The notes: a model not told the origin generated them from the letters alone. A stretch of 64,000 bases of DNA from Pandoraea thiooxydans (GCF_001931675.1 NZ_CP014839.1:4278001-4342000); one strand, 5' to 3'; shown: positions 8,046-18,183, counted from the stretch's first letter. Numbers and translations: made by a program.

Positions 8046-8735
8046 TCAGTCCTTCGGGAAAGTCGAGGCACCGCCATGCTCGCCTGACCACTTGGCCGGC
8101 TCGTGCAGGAATTTCTCGACTTCGGCCAGCGTCTTGGCGTCGAAGTGATTGTTGGCCTTGGCCACACGCAGCACATCCCACCAGGTGGCCAGCGAGTGCA
8201 GCGAGACGTCGATCTCCTGCAGGACCTCACGGCTTTCCTTGAAGATGTCGTAATGGAAAATCACGAACACGTGATTGACCTTGGCGCCGGCCTCGCGCAG
8301 GGCCTTGCAGAAGTTGATCTTGCTGCGCCCGTCGGTGGTCAGGTCTTCGACCAGCAGTACACGCGAGCCTTCGGGCAAATCCCCTTCGATCTGGGCGTTG
8401 CGGCCGAACCCCTTCGGTTTTTTGCGCACGTATTGCATCGGCAGCATCAGCTTGTCGGCAAGCCAGGCGGCAAACGGAATGCCGGCGGTTTCGCCGCCGG
8501 CCACGGTGTCGATCTGCTCGCAGCCGATTTCCTGGATGATCACCGACTCGGCCAGATCCATCAGGGTGCGGCGCACGCGCGGGTACGAGATCAGCTTGCG
8601 GCAGTCGGTATAGACCGGGCTGGCCCAGCCGGAGGTGAAGATATACGGTTTCTCGGCATTGAAATGCACGGCCCCAACTTCGAGCAACAGCTTCGCGGTG
8701 AGGTCGGAAATCGTTTGACGGTCGATGCCTATCAT
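8046..8735 (-). CDS. pyrE: Orotate phosphoribosyltransferase
   Basis: A 229-residue enzyme of pyrimidine synthesis that joins orotate and PRPP to give orotidine 5'-monophosphate. The PRPP-binding motif [12 protein letters not shown] is at residues 125-136. [14 protein letters not shown] (33-46) and [10 protein letters not shown] (80-89) are further family motifs, with the mobile-loop Lys pair in [16 protein letters not shown]. The length fits the longer betaproteobacterial form. It is divergent from the MFS gene; the 240-nt gap holds a GGCATTATGCC palindrome at 8873-8883. Confidence 0.94.
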   Translation of the reverse strand: MIGIDRQTISDLTAKLLLEVGAVHFNAEKPYIFTSGWASPVYTDCRKLISYPRVRRTLMDLAESVIIQEIGCEQIDTVAGGETAGIPFAAWLADKLMLPMQYVRKKPKGFGRNAQIEGDLPEGSRVLLVEDLTTDGRSKINFCKALREAGAKVNHVFVIFHYDIFKESREVLQEIDVSLHSLATWWDVLRVAKANNHFDAKTLAEVEKFLHEPAKWSGEHGGASTFPKD

Positions 8736-8975
8736 GGACAGATCCTATGCGTGACGGTGTGGCGCCGTGGGTCGGAGGGCGCGCCGGATGCTTTGCCGAG
8801 CGCCGCCCCGGCGGGCCTGGCAGATGGACGGCAGGCGGCCGCCCTGGACGGACGGCGCGAGTTTCCTAACCCGGCATTATGCCACAGCGAGGGCTCGTCC
8901 GGGGCACCCGCGGGTTGCGTGGCGGCGCTGGCCGGGACTACACTCTGGCCACTTCGAGGCTCCCTATCCCATGTC

Positions 8976-10217
8976 ATGGAAAATCAATCGGCCCTGCCGG
9001 CGGCACCGGCCGCGGAGACTGCCGGTCACCGCTACGCCAGTCGCGCGCTCTGGGCGGCCGCCGTGGGCTATGCGCTGGACGGATTCGATTTGCTGGTGCT
9101 CGGCTTCATGTTGCCGGTGATTGCCGCAGCCTTGCGTCTGAGCGCCGCTCAGTCCGGCGCGCTGGTGAGCTGGACGCTGGTCGGGGCCGTCGCCGGCGGC
9201 ATTGGTTTCGGCATGTTGAGCGACCGGTTTGGCCGGGTGCGCGTGCTGAGCTGGACGATTCTTCTGTTTGCCGTGTTCACCGGACTGTGCGCGCTGGCGC
9301 GCGGCTACTGGGATCTGCTGCTCTATCGCACCGTGGCGGGGGTGGGCCTGGGTGGAGAGTTCGGTATCGGCATGGCGCTTGCGGCCGAGGCCTGTGCCCC
9401 GGCGCAACGGGCACGCGCTTCGTCGTTCGTGGCGCTGGGCTGGCAGGCGGGGGTACTGGCCGCGGCGCTGCTGACGCCGCTGCTGCTGCCGGTCATCGGC
9501 TGGCGCGGCATGTTCGCCGTTGGCCTGGCGCCGGCCGTCGTGTCGTTCCTGATGCGTCGCGCACTTGGCGAGCCCCGGCTGTTTCTGGAGCAGCGCGCGC
9601 GTGAGCCGCGCCCGGCCGGCTCGCTGCGCCTGCTGGTGAAGGACGGGCCGACGACGCGGGCGAGCGTGGGCGTGGCGATTCTGTGTTCGGTGCAGAATTT
9701 TGGTTATTACGGTTTGATGATTTGGATGCCGAGCTATCTGGCCAGGACGTTCGGCTACTCGCTTACCCGATCGGCACTCTGGACCGCCGTGACGGTGGTG
9801 GGCATGGCCTTCGGTATTTGGCTGTTCGGGCGGCTGGCCGATCGCATTGGCCGGCGCCCGACCTTCATTGGCTACCAGGTCGGCGCGCTGGTGATGGTGT
9901 TTGTTTATGCGAGGTTGCAATCGCCCGGGGCGCTCTTGATCGGCGGGGCGATCATGGGGCTGTTCGTCAACGGCATGATCGGCGGTTACGGGGCGCTGAT
10001 TTCGGAACTGTATCCGACCGAGGCGCGTGCCACCGCGCAAAATGTGCTGTTCAATATCGGTCGGGCGGTCGGTGGATTCGGCCCGCTGGTGGTCGGCGCG
10101 GTAGCCCTTGCGTGGTCTTTCAAGGCGGCGCTGGGGCTGCTTGCCTCGCTTTATGCGCTCGACGTGCTGGCCACGCTGTGGCTGATTCCTGAGCGCAAGG
10201 GAGTGGTGCTCGACTGA
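8976..10217 (+). CDS. MFS transporter, aromatic acid:H+ symporter (AAHS)-like
   Basis: A 413-residue, 12-helix secondary transporter. The N-terminal GYALDGFDLLVLGFMLP is typical of AAHS members such as PcaK, BenK and MhpT. Both inter-helix loops carry the MFS signature (GMLSDRFGRVRVLS and GRLADRIGRRPTFIG). GVGLGGEFGIGMALAAE and ISELYPTEARATAQN are further family segments. The substrate is unknown, but an aromatic acid would suit a window with hpd, ior and paa genes. The start is uncertain: ATG 8976 is in frame and lacks a strong ribosome site, while the frame is open far upstream without similarity. Confidence 0.85.
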   Translation: MENQSALPAAPAAETAGHRYASRALWAAAVGYALDGFDLLVLGFMLPVIAAALRLSAAQSGALVSWTLVGAVAGGIGFGMLSDRFGRVRVLSWTILLFAVFTGLCALARGYWDLLLYRTVAGVGLGGEFGIGMALAAEACAPAQRARASSFVALGWQAGVLAAALLTPLLLPVIGWRGMFAVGLAPAVVSFLMRRALGEPRLFLEQRAREPRPAGSLRLLVKDGPTTRASVGVAILCSVQNFGYYGLMIWMPSYLARTFGYSLTRSALWTAVTVVGMAFGIWLFGRLADRIGRRPTFIGYQVGALVMVFVYARLQSPGALLIGGAIMGLFVNGMIGGYGALISELYPTEARATAQNVLFNIGRAVGGFGPLVVGAVALAWSFKAALGLLASLYALDVLATLWLIPERKGVVLD

Positions 10218-10375
10218 GCGGGGCCGGCGGGCGCGCCCGCCCGAAACCGACCCGAGGTGTACACTCACGATCCTGCACGTCGCTGGAGGCGGCAGACTCA
10301 GGTGCGCACCGCAACGGCGCAGGCACCATGCGCATGGCAGATTGGCCAGTGAATTTGTTGAATCAGGTTACGAAC

Positions 10376-12652
10376 ATGGACGAACAACTCAAGCAAAGCG
10401 CGCTTTCCTATCACGAGAATCCGCGTCCGGGCAAAATCTCGGTTACCCCGACCAAACCTCTGTCGAATCAACTCGATCTGGCGCTGGCGTATTCGCCGGG
10501 GGTGGCTTTTGCGTGCGAGGCGATTGCAGCCGATCCGCTCAACGCCAATCGCTATACCTCGCGCAGCAACCTGGTGGGTGTGGTCACCAACGGCACGGCG
10601 GTGCTGGGCCTGGGCAATATCGGCCCGCTCGCGGCCAAGCCGGTGATGGAGGGCAAGGGGTGCCTGTTCAAGAAGTTCGCCGGTATCGACGTATTCGACA
10701 TCGAACTGGCCGAGCACGACCCGGACAAGCTGGTCGAGGCGATCGCCATGCTCGAGCCGACCCTGGGCGGCATCAATCTCGAGGACATCAAGGCGCCGGA
10801 ATGTTTCTACATCGAGCAGAAGCTGCGCGAGCGCATGAAGATTCCGGTGTTTCACGACGACCAGCACGGCACGGCGATTATTGCGTCGGCCGCGATTCTC
10901 AATGGCCTGAAGGTGGTCGGCAAGGACATCGGGCAAGTCAGGCTGGTGTGCTCGGGCGCGGGCGCCGCGGCGATCGCTTGCCTGGATCTGCTGGTGCACC
11001 TGGGCTTGAAGAAGGAAAACATCCTGGTGCTGGATTCGAAGGGCGTGATCCACACCGGGCGCGACAAGCTGGACCCGAGCAAGGCGCGTTATGCCGCGCA
11101 GACCGAAGCGCGCACGCTGGCCGATGCGAGCCAGGGCGCGGATGTGTTCCTGGGCTGCTCGACCGCCGGCGTGCTCAGCGCCGAGATGGTCAAGAGCATG
11201 GCCGACAAGCCGCTGATTCTCGCGCTCGCCAACCCGGAGCCGGAAATCCGCCCGGAAGTCGCCAAGGCGGCGCGGCCCGATTGCGTGATCGCCACCGGGC
11301 GCTCGGATTATCCGAATCAGGTCAATAACGTTCTGTGCTTCCCGTTCATCTTCCGCGGCGCGCTCGATGTGGGCGCGACCACCATTACCGAGGAAATGAA
11401 GCTCGCGACGGTCAAGGCGATTGCCGAACTGGCGCAGGAGGCCGAGCAGAGCGAGGAAGTGGCGCGCGCCTATGAAGGCCAGACGCTGGAGTTCGGCCCG
11501 GAATACATCATTCCGAAGCCGTTCGACCCGCGCCTGATCATCAAGATCGCGCCAGCCGTGGCGCAGGCCGCGATGGACTCCGGGGTGGCGACGCGCCCGA
11601 TTCAGAACATGGACGCCTACCGCGAAAGTCTGGGCGCCACGGTGTACCGCTCCGGCATGGTGATGCGTCCGGTGTTCGCGGCGGCCAAGGCTCGCCCGGC
11701 GCGCATCGTTTTCGCCGAAGGCGAGGATGAGCGGGTGCTGCGCGCGGCGCAGTTCGTGCTCACCGAAGGCATTGCCAAGCCGATCATCATCGGGCGCCCG
11801 TCGGTGGTCGAGATGCGATTGCAGAAAATCGGTGCGCGCATCAAGCCCGGCGTCGATTTCGAGATCGTCGATCCGGAAAACGACGCACGCTATCAGCAGT
11901 GCTGGCAGGAATATCACAACCTCGGCGCGCGCCATGGTGTCACGCCGGACGTCGCCAAGGCGGCGATGCGCAAGGACAACACCCTGATCGGCGCGATCCT
12001 GGTGCGGCTGGGTGATGCCGACGGTATGATCTGCGGCATGATCGACACCTTCCATCGCCACCTCGGGGTGATCGATCAGGTGTTGGGCAAGGCGCCCGAC
12101 GCGCAGCACTATGCGGCGATGAATCTGCTGATGCTCTCGGGCCGCAACCTGTTCATCAGCGACACCTATGTCAACGAATTGCCGAACTCGGAGCAACTGG
12201 CCGACATGACGGTGCTCGCCGCGCGCGAGATCGAGCGCTTCGGGATCGTCCCCAAGGTTGCGTTGCTGTCGAACTCGAATTTCGGCAGCGTGGCGTCGGC
12301 CTCGGCACAGCGTATGGCCAAGGCACGCGAGCTGCTGGCCGAGCGGGCGCCGGCGTTGGAAGTCGACGGCGAGATGCACGGCGATGCGGCGTTGTCCGAG
12401 ACGGTGCGGCGTGCTGCGTTCCCAGCCTCGCGCCTGAGCGGTGAAGCGAATCTGCTGGTGATGCCGAATGTGGAGGCCGCCAACATCACGTATAACCTGC
12501 TCAAGATGACCAGCGGCGAAGGCGTGACGGTCGGGCCGTTCCTGCTGGGCTGCGCCAAGCCGGTACACATCCTGACGCCGGCCGCTACGGTGCGGCGCAT
12601 CGTCAATATGACGACGGTGGCGGCAGCCAACGTGGCGGTCAACACGAAGTAA
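10376..12652 (+). CDS. maeB: NADP-dependent malic enzyme with C-terminal phosphotransacetylase-like domain
   Basis: A 758-residue, two-domain MaeB that decarboxylates malate to pyruvate with NADPH formation. The malic enzyme part (about 1-425) shows [30 protein letters not shown], the [12 protein letters not shown] metal site and [14 protein letters not shown] for NADP binding. The C-terminal part (about 430-758) resembles phosphate acetyltransferase ([32 protein letters not shown]); in MaeB this domain is regulatory, sensing acetyl-CoA, and not catalytic. ATG 10376 has CAGGTTAC upstream. It links catabolism of aromatic and amino acids to NADPH and pyruvate supply. Confidence 0.94.
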   Translation: MDEQLKQSALSYHENPRPGKISVTPTKPLSNQLDLALAYSPGVAFACEAIAADPLNANRYTSRSNLVGVVTNGTAVLGLGNIGPLAAKPVMEGKGCLFKKFAGIDVFDIELAEHDPDKLVEAIAMLEPTLGGINLEDIKAPECFYIEQKLRERMKIPVFHDDQHGTAIIASAAILNGLKVVGKDIGQVRLVCSGAGAAAIACLDLLVHLGLKKENILVLDSKGVIHTGRDKLDPSKARYAAQTEARTLADASQGADVFLGCSTAGVLSAEMVKSMADKPLILALANPEPEIRPEVAKAARPDCVIATGRSDYPNQVNNVLCFPFIFRGALDVGATTITEEMKLATVKAIAELAQEAEQSEEVARAYEGQTLEFGPEYIIPKPFDPRLIIKIAPAVAQAAMDSGVATRPIQNMDAYRESLGATVYRSGMVMRPVFAAAKARPARIVFAEGEDERVLRAAQFVLTEGIAKPIIIGRPSVVEMRLQKIGARIKPGVDFEIVDPENDARYQQCWQEYHNLGARHGVTPDVAKAAMRKDNTLIGAILVRLGDADGMICGMIDTFHRHLGVIDQVLGKAPDAQHYAAMNLLMLSGRNLFISDTYVNELPNSEQLADMTVLAAREIERFGIVPKVALLSNSNFGSVASASAQRMAKARELLAERAPALEVDGEMHGDAALSETVRRAAFPASRLSGEANLLVMPNVEAANITYNLLKMTSGEGVTVGPFLLGCAKPVHILTPAATVRRIVNMTTVAAANVAVNTK

Positions 12653-12681
12653 GTACGCCGCCGCGCCCGCGCGCGGCAAAC

Positions 12682-12717
12682 AAAAAACGCATGAGGCCAT
12701 AACCTCATGCGTTTTTT
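12682..12717. terminator. Bidirectional terminator between maeB and the indolepyruvate oxidoreductase gene
   Basis: A perfect 15-bp stem starts with six A and ends with six T (AAAAAACGCATGAGG / CCTCATGCGTTTTTT) around a 6-nt loop. It serves both convergent genes. Confidence 0.95.
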
Positions 12718-12731
12718 ATTGAGTGCCGCGC

Positions 12732-15700
12732 TCAGGCAACCTGTTGCTGCGCCGGATTGCGGTATTGCGTCAGGAGCCTGGTCCATTTGGCGCGCACCTG
12801 CGCGAGGTTGCGTGCCTTGACGTGACCGAAGCCGCGAATCTCTTCCGGCAGGCTGGCGAGCTGCACTGCGAGCGGCAGATTGCGCTCGCTGAGCCCGCTC
12901 AGCAATTCGGCCACCAGTGTTTCGTATTCTCCGATCAGTGCGCGTTCGGTGCGACGCTCCTCGGTTTTGCCGAAAGGATCGAGCGGTCCGCCGCGCAGGC
13001 CCTTGAGTTTGGCAAGCAGCTTGAAGGCAGACATCATCCACGGGCCATACTGCTTTTTGAGCAGATTGCCATGCGCATCGCGCTTGGCAAAAAGCGGCGG
13101 CGCGAGATGGAATTTGAGCTGGTAGTTGCCCTCGAACTGGGCCTGTATTTTGGCCATGAAGGCCGGGTCGGTGTACAGGCGTGCGACTTCGTACTCGTCC
13201 TTGTACGCCATCAGCTTGTACAGGCCGCGCGCCACCGCTTCGGTCAGCGGCGTTTGCGTCGGATTGGCGCTGGCCGCCTGCTCGGCCGCACGAACTTTCT
13301 CGACCAGCGAGCGGTAACGCTGTGCATAGGCGGCGTTTTGATAGGCGATCAGCGATTCGCAGCGCTGCGCGATGAGGGTATCGAGCGCCTTGGGGGTATG
13401 CAGGGCGATCACGTTGGCCCCGTTCGGTGCCGCATCCTGCTGCGCCAGTCTTTGCACGCTGGCCAGATCATGTGCGGCGCGGCGGCCCCACTCGAAGGCT
13501 TGGCGATTTTTTTCGATGGCGACGCCATTGAGTTCGATGGCGCGCACGAGCGCCGCGTGCGACAGCGGTATCCAACCTTTTTGCCAGGCGTAGCCGAGCA
13601 CGAACGGATTGGTGTAGATCGCGTCGCCCAGCAAGCGCAGCGCCAGTTGATGCGCGTCGACGAAATCGCAGGCGTCGCCAGCGGCATTGCGAATGTCCTG
13701 CTCGGTGCTGCTTCCCGGGAATTGCCAGTCGGGATTCTTGATCAGCTCGGCGGTCGGCGTGTGGGCGCTGTTGACGACCACGCGCGTGATGCCGTGCTGC
13801 ATGCGCGACAGGGTGTCGTCGGAGGCGGTGACGATCGCGTCGCAGCCGATCACGACTTGCGCCTCGCCCATGGCGATACGCGTGGCGTGGATGTCGTCGG
13901 GGTGGTTGGCGATTTGCACGTGACTCATCACGGCGCCGCCCTTTTGCGCCAGGCCGGTGACGTCGAGCGTGGTGACGCCTTTGCCTTCCAGGTGGGCGGC
14001 CATGCCCAGCAGGTTGCCGATGGTGACGATGCCGGTGCCGCCCACGCCGGTCACGAGAATGCCGAATGGCCGCCGGATGGGCGGCAGCACCGGTTCGGGC
14101 AACGTCGGCAGGGTGTCCAGCGAGGCTTGCGCCGCCTTGGGTTTGCGTGGTTGCGCGCCCTCGACAGTCACGAAGCTCGGACAGAATCCCTTGAGGCAGG
14201 AGAAGTCCTTATTGCAGGACGATTGATTGATTTGCCGCTTGGTGCCGAATTCGGTGTCGAGCGGCTCGACCGACAGGCAGTTCGATTGTACCGAGCAGTC
14301 CCCGCAGCCCTCGCACACGGCGTCGTTGATGAATGCACGCCGCGCCGGATCCGGGTAGGTGCCGCGCTTGCGGCGCCGACGCTTCTCGGTGGCGCAAGTC
14401 TGGTCGTAGATCAGGATGGTGGTGCCGGGCACTTCGCGCAACTGGCGCTGGACCGCATCCAGTTCGTCGCGATGGTGCACCGGTGTGCCGGCAGCCAGTG
14501 CAACGCCCTGATATTTTTCGGGCTCGTCGGTGACCACGACGATTTTCGCGGCGCCTTCGGCTGCCAGCTGCTGGGTAATTTGCGGAACCGTCAGCACGCC
14601 GTCGACCGGCTGGCCGCCGGTCATCGCGACCGCATCGTTGTACAGGATCTTGTAGGTGATATTGACCTTGGACGAGATCGCCGCGCGGATCGCCAGCAGG
14701 CCCGAGTGAAAATACGTGCCGTCACCGAGGTTGGCGAAGATGTGGCGGTCCTGCGAGAACGGGGCCTGGCCTATCCAGGACGCGCCTTCGCCACCCATCT
14801 GAGTGAAGGTTTCGGTGCGGCGATCCATCCACACGGTCATGTAGTGGCAGCCGATGCCGGCGACCGCGCGCGAGCCCTCGGGCACATTGGTCGACGTGTT
14901 GTGCGGGCAGCCCGAGCAGAACCAGGGCTTGCGTTCGACCGCCACGCGCGGCTTGGCGAGCGCCTTTTCCTTGGCCTCGATCAGGGCGATACGAGCGGCG
15001 ATGCGCGCGCGCACATCGGAAGGCAGTTCGAATTTTTCGAGGCGGGTCGCGATCGCCTTGGCGATGACTGCCGGCGACAGTTCGTAGTGCGCCGGCAACA
15101 GCCAGTTGCCCATCGGTACCGACCATTCGCCGCCTGCGCCGTCCTTTTCGTCGAACTTGCCGAATACGCGCGGGCGTACGTCGTCGCGCCAGTTGTATAG
15201 CTCTTCCTTGATGGCGTATTCGAGGATCTGGCGCTTTTCCTCGACCACCAGGATTTCCTGCAGGCCGGTGGCGAAGGCGCGCGCGCCCTGCGCCTCGAGC
15301 GGCCACACGCAGCCGACTTTGTAGAGCCGGATGCCGATGCGGCTGCAGGTTTGTTCGTCGAGACCGAGATCCGATAGTGCCTGGCAGACGTCGAGATACG
15401 CTTTGCCGGCGGTCATGATGCCAAAGCGCGCGTGGGGCGAATCGATCGTCACGCGGTCGAGCTTGTTGGCGCGGACGTAGGCCAGGCCCGCATACCATTT
15501 GTAGTCGAGCAGCCGCGCCTCCTGGACCAGCGGCGGGTCGGGCCAGCGCAGGTTGAGGCCATCGGGCGGCATGACGAAGTCTTCGGGCAGGGCGATGCGC
15601 ACATGGTGCGGATCGATCATGACCGAGGCCGACGATTCGACCACATCAGTGACGCATTTCATGGCCACCCATAGTCCGGAATAGCGGCTCATGGCCCAAC

Positions 15701-16283
15701 CGTGCAGCCCGTAGTCGAGGTATTCCTGCACGTTGGACGGGTACAGCACCGGCAGGCCACACGCCTTGAATACGTGTTCGGATTGATGCGCCAGGGTGGA
15801 CGACTTGGCGGCGTGGTCGTCGCCGGCGAGCACCAGTACGCCGCCGTGCCTGGACGAGCCCGCCGAGTTGCCGTGCTTGAAGACGTCGCCGCTGCGATCG
15901 ACGCCCGGCCCCTTGCCGTACCACATGGCAAATACGCCGTCATATTTGGCCGGATAGAGGTTGGTTTGCTGAGAACCCCACACGGCGGTGGCGGCCAGAT
16001 CTTCATTCACGCCGGGCTGGAAGACGATGTTGCGCCCCGCCAAGTGCTGCTTGGCTTTCCATAGCGAGAGATCGAGCCCGCCCAGCGGTGAGCCACGGTA
16101 GCCGGAGATGAACCCCGCCGTGTTGAGCCCGGCCGACGCGTCGCGCTGCTGCTGGAGCATCGGCAGGCGCACCAGGGCCTGGATGCCGCTCATGTAGGCG
16201 CGGCCTTGCTCCAGCGTGTATTTGTCGTCGAGCGTGACGGAATCGAGCGCGGCCAACAGGCTGGCGTTCACGGGGGCGTTCAT
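12732..16283 (-). CDS. Single-chain indolepyruvate ferredoxin oxidoreductase family protein
   Basis: An 1183-residue fusion of the alpha/beta and gamma parts of 2-ketoacid:ferredoxin oxidoreductases. It oxidatively decarboxylates aryl or branched pyruvates to acyl-CoA using TPP and Fe-S clusters. Order: N-terminal pyrimidine-binding domain (GFISGYRGSPLGGLD), TPP domain (GDGTYFHSG about 516), two cysteine clusters (CEGCGDCSVQSNC about 656-668; SCNKDFSCLKGFCP about 688-702), then the gamma domain (GVGGTGIVTIGNLL about 743) and a C-terminal DUF6537-like tail. GAGGAG before ATG 16283 sets the start. Large one-chain forms like this are known in proteobacteria. A possible operator and a minus-strand TATACT (16501-16506) lie upstream. 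Confidence 0.9.
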   Translation of the reverse strand: MNAPVNASLLAALDSVTLDDKYTLEQGRAYMSGIQALVRLPMLQQQRDASAGLNTAGFISGYRGSPLGGLDLSLWKAKQHLAGRNIVFQPGVNEDLAATAVWGSQQTNLYPAKYDGVFAMWYGKGPGVDRSGDVFKHGNSAGSSRHGGVLVLAGDDHAAKSSTLAHQSEHVFKACGLPVLYPSNVQEYLDYGLHGWAMSRYSGLWVAMKCVTDVVESSASVMIDPHHVRIALPEDFVMPPDGLNLRWPDPPLVQEARLLDYKWYAGLAYVRANKLDRVTIDSPHARFGIMTAGKAYLDVCQALSDLGLDEQTCSRIGIRLYKVGCVWPLEAQGARAFATGLQEILVVEEKRQILEYAIKEELYNWRDDVRPRVFGKFDEKDGAGGEWSVPMGNWLLPAHYELSPAVIAKAIATRLEKFELPSDVRARIAARIALIEAKEKALAKPRVAVERKPWFCSGCPHNTSTNVPEGSRAVAGIGCHYMTVWMDRRTETFTQMGGEGASWIGQAPFSQDRHIFANLGDGTYFHSGLLAIRAAISSKVNITYKILYNDAVAMTGGQPVDGVLTVPQITQQLAAEGAAKIVVVTDEPEKYQGVALAAGTPVHHRDELDAVQRQLREVPGTTILIYDQTCATEKRRRRKRGTYPDPARRAFINDAVCEGCGDCSVQSNCLSVEPLDTEFGTKRQINQSSCNKDFSCLKGFCPSFVTVEGAQPRKPKAAQASLDTLPTLPEPVLPPIRRPFGILVTGVGGTGIVTIGNLLGMAAHLEGKGVTTLDVTGLAQKGGAVMSHVQIANHPDDIHATRIAMGEAQVVIGCDAIVTASDDTLSRMQHGITRVVVNSAHTPTAELIKNPDWQFPGSSTEQDIRNAAGDACDFVDAHQLALRLLGDAIYTNPFVLGYAWQKGWIPLSHAALVRAIELNGVAIEKNRQAFEWGRRAAHDLASVQRLAQQDAAPNGANVIALHTPKALDTLIAQRCESLIAYQNAAYAQRYRSLVEKVRAAEQAASANPTQTPLTEAVARGLYKLMAYKDEYEVARLYTDPAFMAKIQAQFEGNYQLKFHLAPPLFAKRDAHGNLLKKQYGPWMMSAFKLLAKLKGLRGGPLDPFGKTEERRTERALIGEYETLVAELLSGLSERNLPLAVQLASLPEEIRGFGHVKARNLAQVRAKWTRLLTQYRNPAQQQVA

Positions 16284-16652
16284 GGATGTGTGCTCCTCAC
16301 AATTTTGGGATCGCCAAAACGACCTCATGCCGACTCTCGTGAAGTCTGGCCATGAGGGTGTCGTTGCTGGACCTTCGAGCCGGCTGCATGGCTCGACCGC
16401 AAGCGGGGATCCTATTCTTGCCGACTATGGTAGCACTCGCACTGCTCGCCCACCGCGCCGTCGCTGAGGTGATCGAGTCGGGGTGTTTTACCTGGCGCAG
16501 AGTATAGCTGAAATTGCCTTACGTTTACGTTAACGTTAACCCGGAAATCGACGGTAACAAGGTGTAAGTCCTAATGATGCGATAAGGCGCACATGGGCAG
16601 AATGGCACAACTGGCTACCGACTGATTTAACCGTGCAGCAAGGAGGACCCCC
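16284..16652. other. 369-bp divergent intergenic region with a possible operator
   Basis: No gene is seen. The region separates the oxidoreductase gene (minus) from the small secreted protein gene (plus). It holds a minus-strand -10-like TATACT (16501-16506) and the ACGT-rich element at 16519-16540. Confidence 0.6.
16519..16540. promoter_or_regulatory. ACGT-rich candidate operator, LiuR-like
   Basis: Three ACGT cores are spaced exactly 6 nt apart (16521, 16527, 16533), ending in the perfect palindrome GTTAACGTTAAC (16529-16540). It lies 13-34 nt upstream of the minus-strand TATACT, over the -35 zone of the oxidoreductase gene. ACGT-core sites of this type are described for MerR-family LiuR regulators of branched-chain amino acid breakdown. 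The regulator assignment is inference. Confidence 0.45.
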
Positions 16653-16841
16653 GTGAAGCATCGCCATGTCGCCAAATTCCTTTTGGTCTCGGCGTCGTTC
16701 CTGGCGCTCGAAATGAGTGTCGCCCGGGCCGACGAAATGGTGCGCAACAAGATTGCCAGCAACGTGACGTCGGCGCAGCGCGTTGCCAACGCCCGACAGG
16801 TCGGCGGCAACCGAAACACCTTGCGTCGACTGCCGAATTAG
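16653..16841 (+). CDS. Small secreted protein of unknown function
   Basis: 62 codons from GTG 16653, preceded by an ideal AAGGAGG at 16640-16646, which strongly supports real translation. Residues 1-26 look like a Sec signal peptide (KHRHVAKFLLVSASFLALEMSVARADE, with cleavage likely after ARA). The mature part is about 36 residues, basic and Asn/Arg-rich (KIASNVTSAQRVANARQVGGNRNTLRRLPN), without Cys. I do not recognise a family. A strong terminator follows 17 nt after the stop, so it forms a single-gene unit. Confidence 0.65.
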   Translation: MKHRHVAKFLLVSASFLALEMSVARADEMVRNKIASNVTSAQRVANARQVGGNRNTLRRLPN

Positions 16842-16858
16842 TCGATTTTCGATCGCAA

Positions 16859-16895
16859 AAAAACGCCACGCCGGCATTGCCCGCGTGGCGTTTTT
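16859..16895. terminator. Bidirectional terminator between the small secreted protein gene and hpd
   Basis: A 13-bp perfect stem AAAAACGCCACGC / GCGTGGCGTTTTT with an 11-nt loop lies between the two convergent stops. Confidence 0.92.
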
Positions 16896-16920
16896 GTCGA
16901 AGGCTGTCGTTAGGAGGCGA

Positions 16921-18030
16921 TCAGTGCGTGGGTTTTTCGCCGGCTTCGAGGACCCCGCGACGGATCTGATCGAGTTCGATGGACTCGAATAACGCTTTGA
17001 AGTTACCTTCGCCGAACCCCTGGTTGCCCTTGCGCTGGATGATCTCGAAGAACACCGGGCCGATCTGGTTTTCGGTAAAGATTTGCAACAACAGGTCGTG
17101 CGGCGCGCCATCGATCAGGATCTTGCGCTGGCGCAGCTCGTCCAGCGGTTCGCCGTGGCCGGGAATGCGCCGATCGACCAGCTCGTAGTAGGTGTCGGGC
17201 GTGTCGAGCAGCGTGACCTGGGCCGCGCGCAAGCGGTCGACCGTCCGGTAGATGTCGGCCGATCCCAGCGCGATGTGCTGAATGCCCTCACCTCGGTAGG
17301 CGTCGAGATATTCCTGGATCTGTCCGGCTTTTTCCGATCCCTCTTCGTTGATCGGAATGCGGATCTTGCCGCACGGCGAGGTCATGGCCTTGGACTTGAC
17401 CGCCGTTACCTTGCCCTCGATATCGAAGTAGCGCACTTCGCGGAAGTTGAAAAAGCGCTCGTAGAATTCGCTCCATTCTTTCATGCGCCCGCGGTAGACG
17501 TTGTGCGTCAAGTGGTCGATATAGGTCAGGCCGAATCCGGCTGGGTTAGGGTTGGCGCCTGGAATCGGCTCGAAGTCGACGTCGTAGATGCCGATGTTGC
17601 CGATATCGCCTTCCTTGGCGCCGTTTTTGCCGCGCCAACGGTCGACGAAATAAATGAGCGAGTCGCCGATGCCCTTGATGGCCGGGATGTTGAGCTCCAT
17701 CGGACCGCTATGGCTGTCGAAGCCCCAGGCGCCCAACTCGAGCGCGCGCTGGTAAGCCTTGGCTGCGTCCTTGACGCGAAAGGCGATGGCGCAGATCGAC
17801 GGACCATGCAGACGCGCGAAACGCTGAGCAAATGAATCCGGCTCTGCGTTGATCAGGAAATTGATGTCGCCCTGACGGTAGAGCGTGACGTCTTTGTGGC
17901 GGTGTTTTGCAACAGCGGTAAAACCCATTTTTTCGAACAACTGCCCGAGTGCTTTGGGATCGGGCGCGGTGTATTCGACGAATTCGAATCCGTCGGTCCC
18001 CATGGGGTTGTCCCAAGGTTGGAAAGTCAT
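16921..18030 (-). CDS. hpd: 4-Hydroxyphenylpyruvate dioxygenase
   Basis: A 369-residue Fe(II) dioxygenase that converts 4-hydroxyphenylpyruvate to homogentisate in tyrosine breakdown. The iron ligands of the C-terminal vicinal-oxygen-chelate domain are His173 (IDHLTHNV), His252 (GIQHIAL) and Glu329 ([18 protein letters not shown]). The N-terminal VOC domain is at about 12-130. Length and motifs are normal. GGAG precedes ATG 18030. It is divergently transcribed from an Lrp/AsnC regulator with a palindrome between them, which suggests control by that regulator. Confidence 0.95.
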   Translation of the reverse strand: MTFQPWDNPMGTDGFEFVEYTAPDPKALGQLFEKMGFTAVAKHRHKDVTLYRQGDINFLINAEPDSFAQRFARLHGPSICAIAFRVKDAAKAYQRALELGAWGFDSHSGPMELNIPAIKGIGDSLIYFVDRWRGKNGAKEGDIGNIGIYDVDFEPIPGANPNPAGFGLTYIDHLTHNVYRGRMKEWSEFYERFFNFREVRYFDIEGKVTAVKSKAMTSPCGKIRIPINEEGSEKAGQIQEYLDAYRGEGIQHIALGSADIYRTVDRLRAAQVTLLDTPDTYYELVDRRIPGHGEPLDELRQRKILIDGAPHDLLLQIFTENQIGPVFFEIIQRKGNQGFGEGNFKALFESIELDQIRRGVLEAGEKPTH

Positions 18031-18143
18031 GGCATGTCTCCGTGCGGGGCGCTGGTTGCAGTCGCGCCGTTGTTCAAAATTTGAAGTGTAGACGAAGGCA
18101 TGAGGGAGGAAATTGCCAAATTCGCTTCATTTTCATGATTTAT

Positions 18144-18158
18144 AGCAATAAGATTGCT
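18144..18158. promoter_or_regulatory. Palindrome in the hpd–lrp divergent region, candidate Lrp/AsnC operator
   Basis: AGCAAT AAG ATTGCT is a perfect 6+3+6 inverted repeat, flanked by further symmetric AT-rich sequence. It overlaps the promoter zone of the regulator gene (TATATT at 18160-18165) and lies 114 nt from the hpd start. Lrp-family proteins bind such A/T-rich dyads and often autoregulate. Confidence 0.5.
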
Positions 18159-18183
18159 CTATATTTTGAGAATTGAGGAGAAT

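Noticed and set aside
8964-10268. 434-codon minus-strand frame opposite the MFS gene
   Set aside because: Low-complexity Arg/His/Gln translation without membrane segments; shadow of a well-supported transporter gene.
10298-12700. 800-codon minus-strand frame opposite maeB, running through the terminator
   Set aside because: Shadow frame; crosses a perfect bidirectional terminator and has no recognisable domain.
12723-15200. 825-codon plus-strand frame opposite the indolepyruvate oxidoreductase
   Set aside because: Biased His/Arg/Gly translation and complete overlap with a gene carrying TPP and Fe-S motifs.
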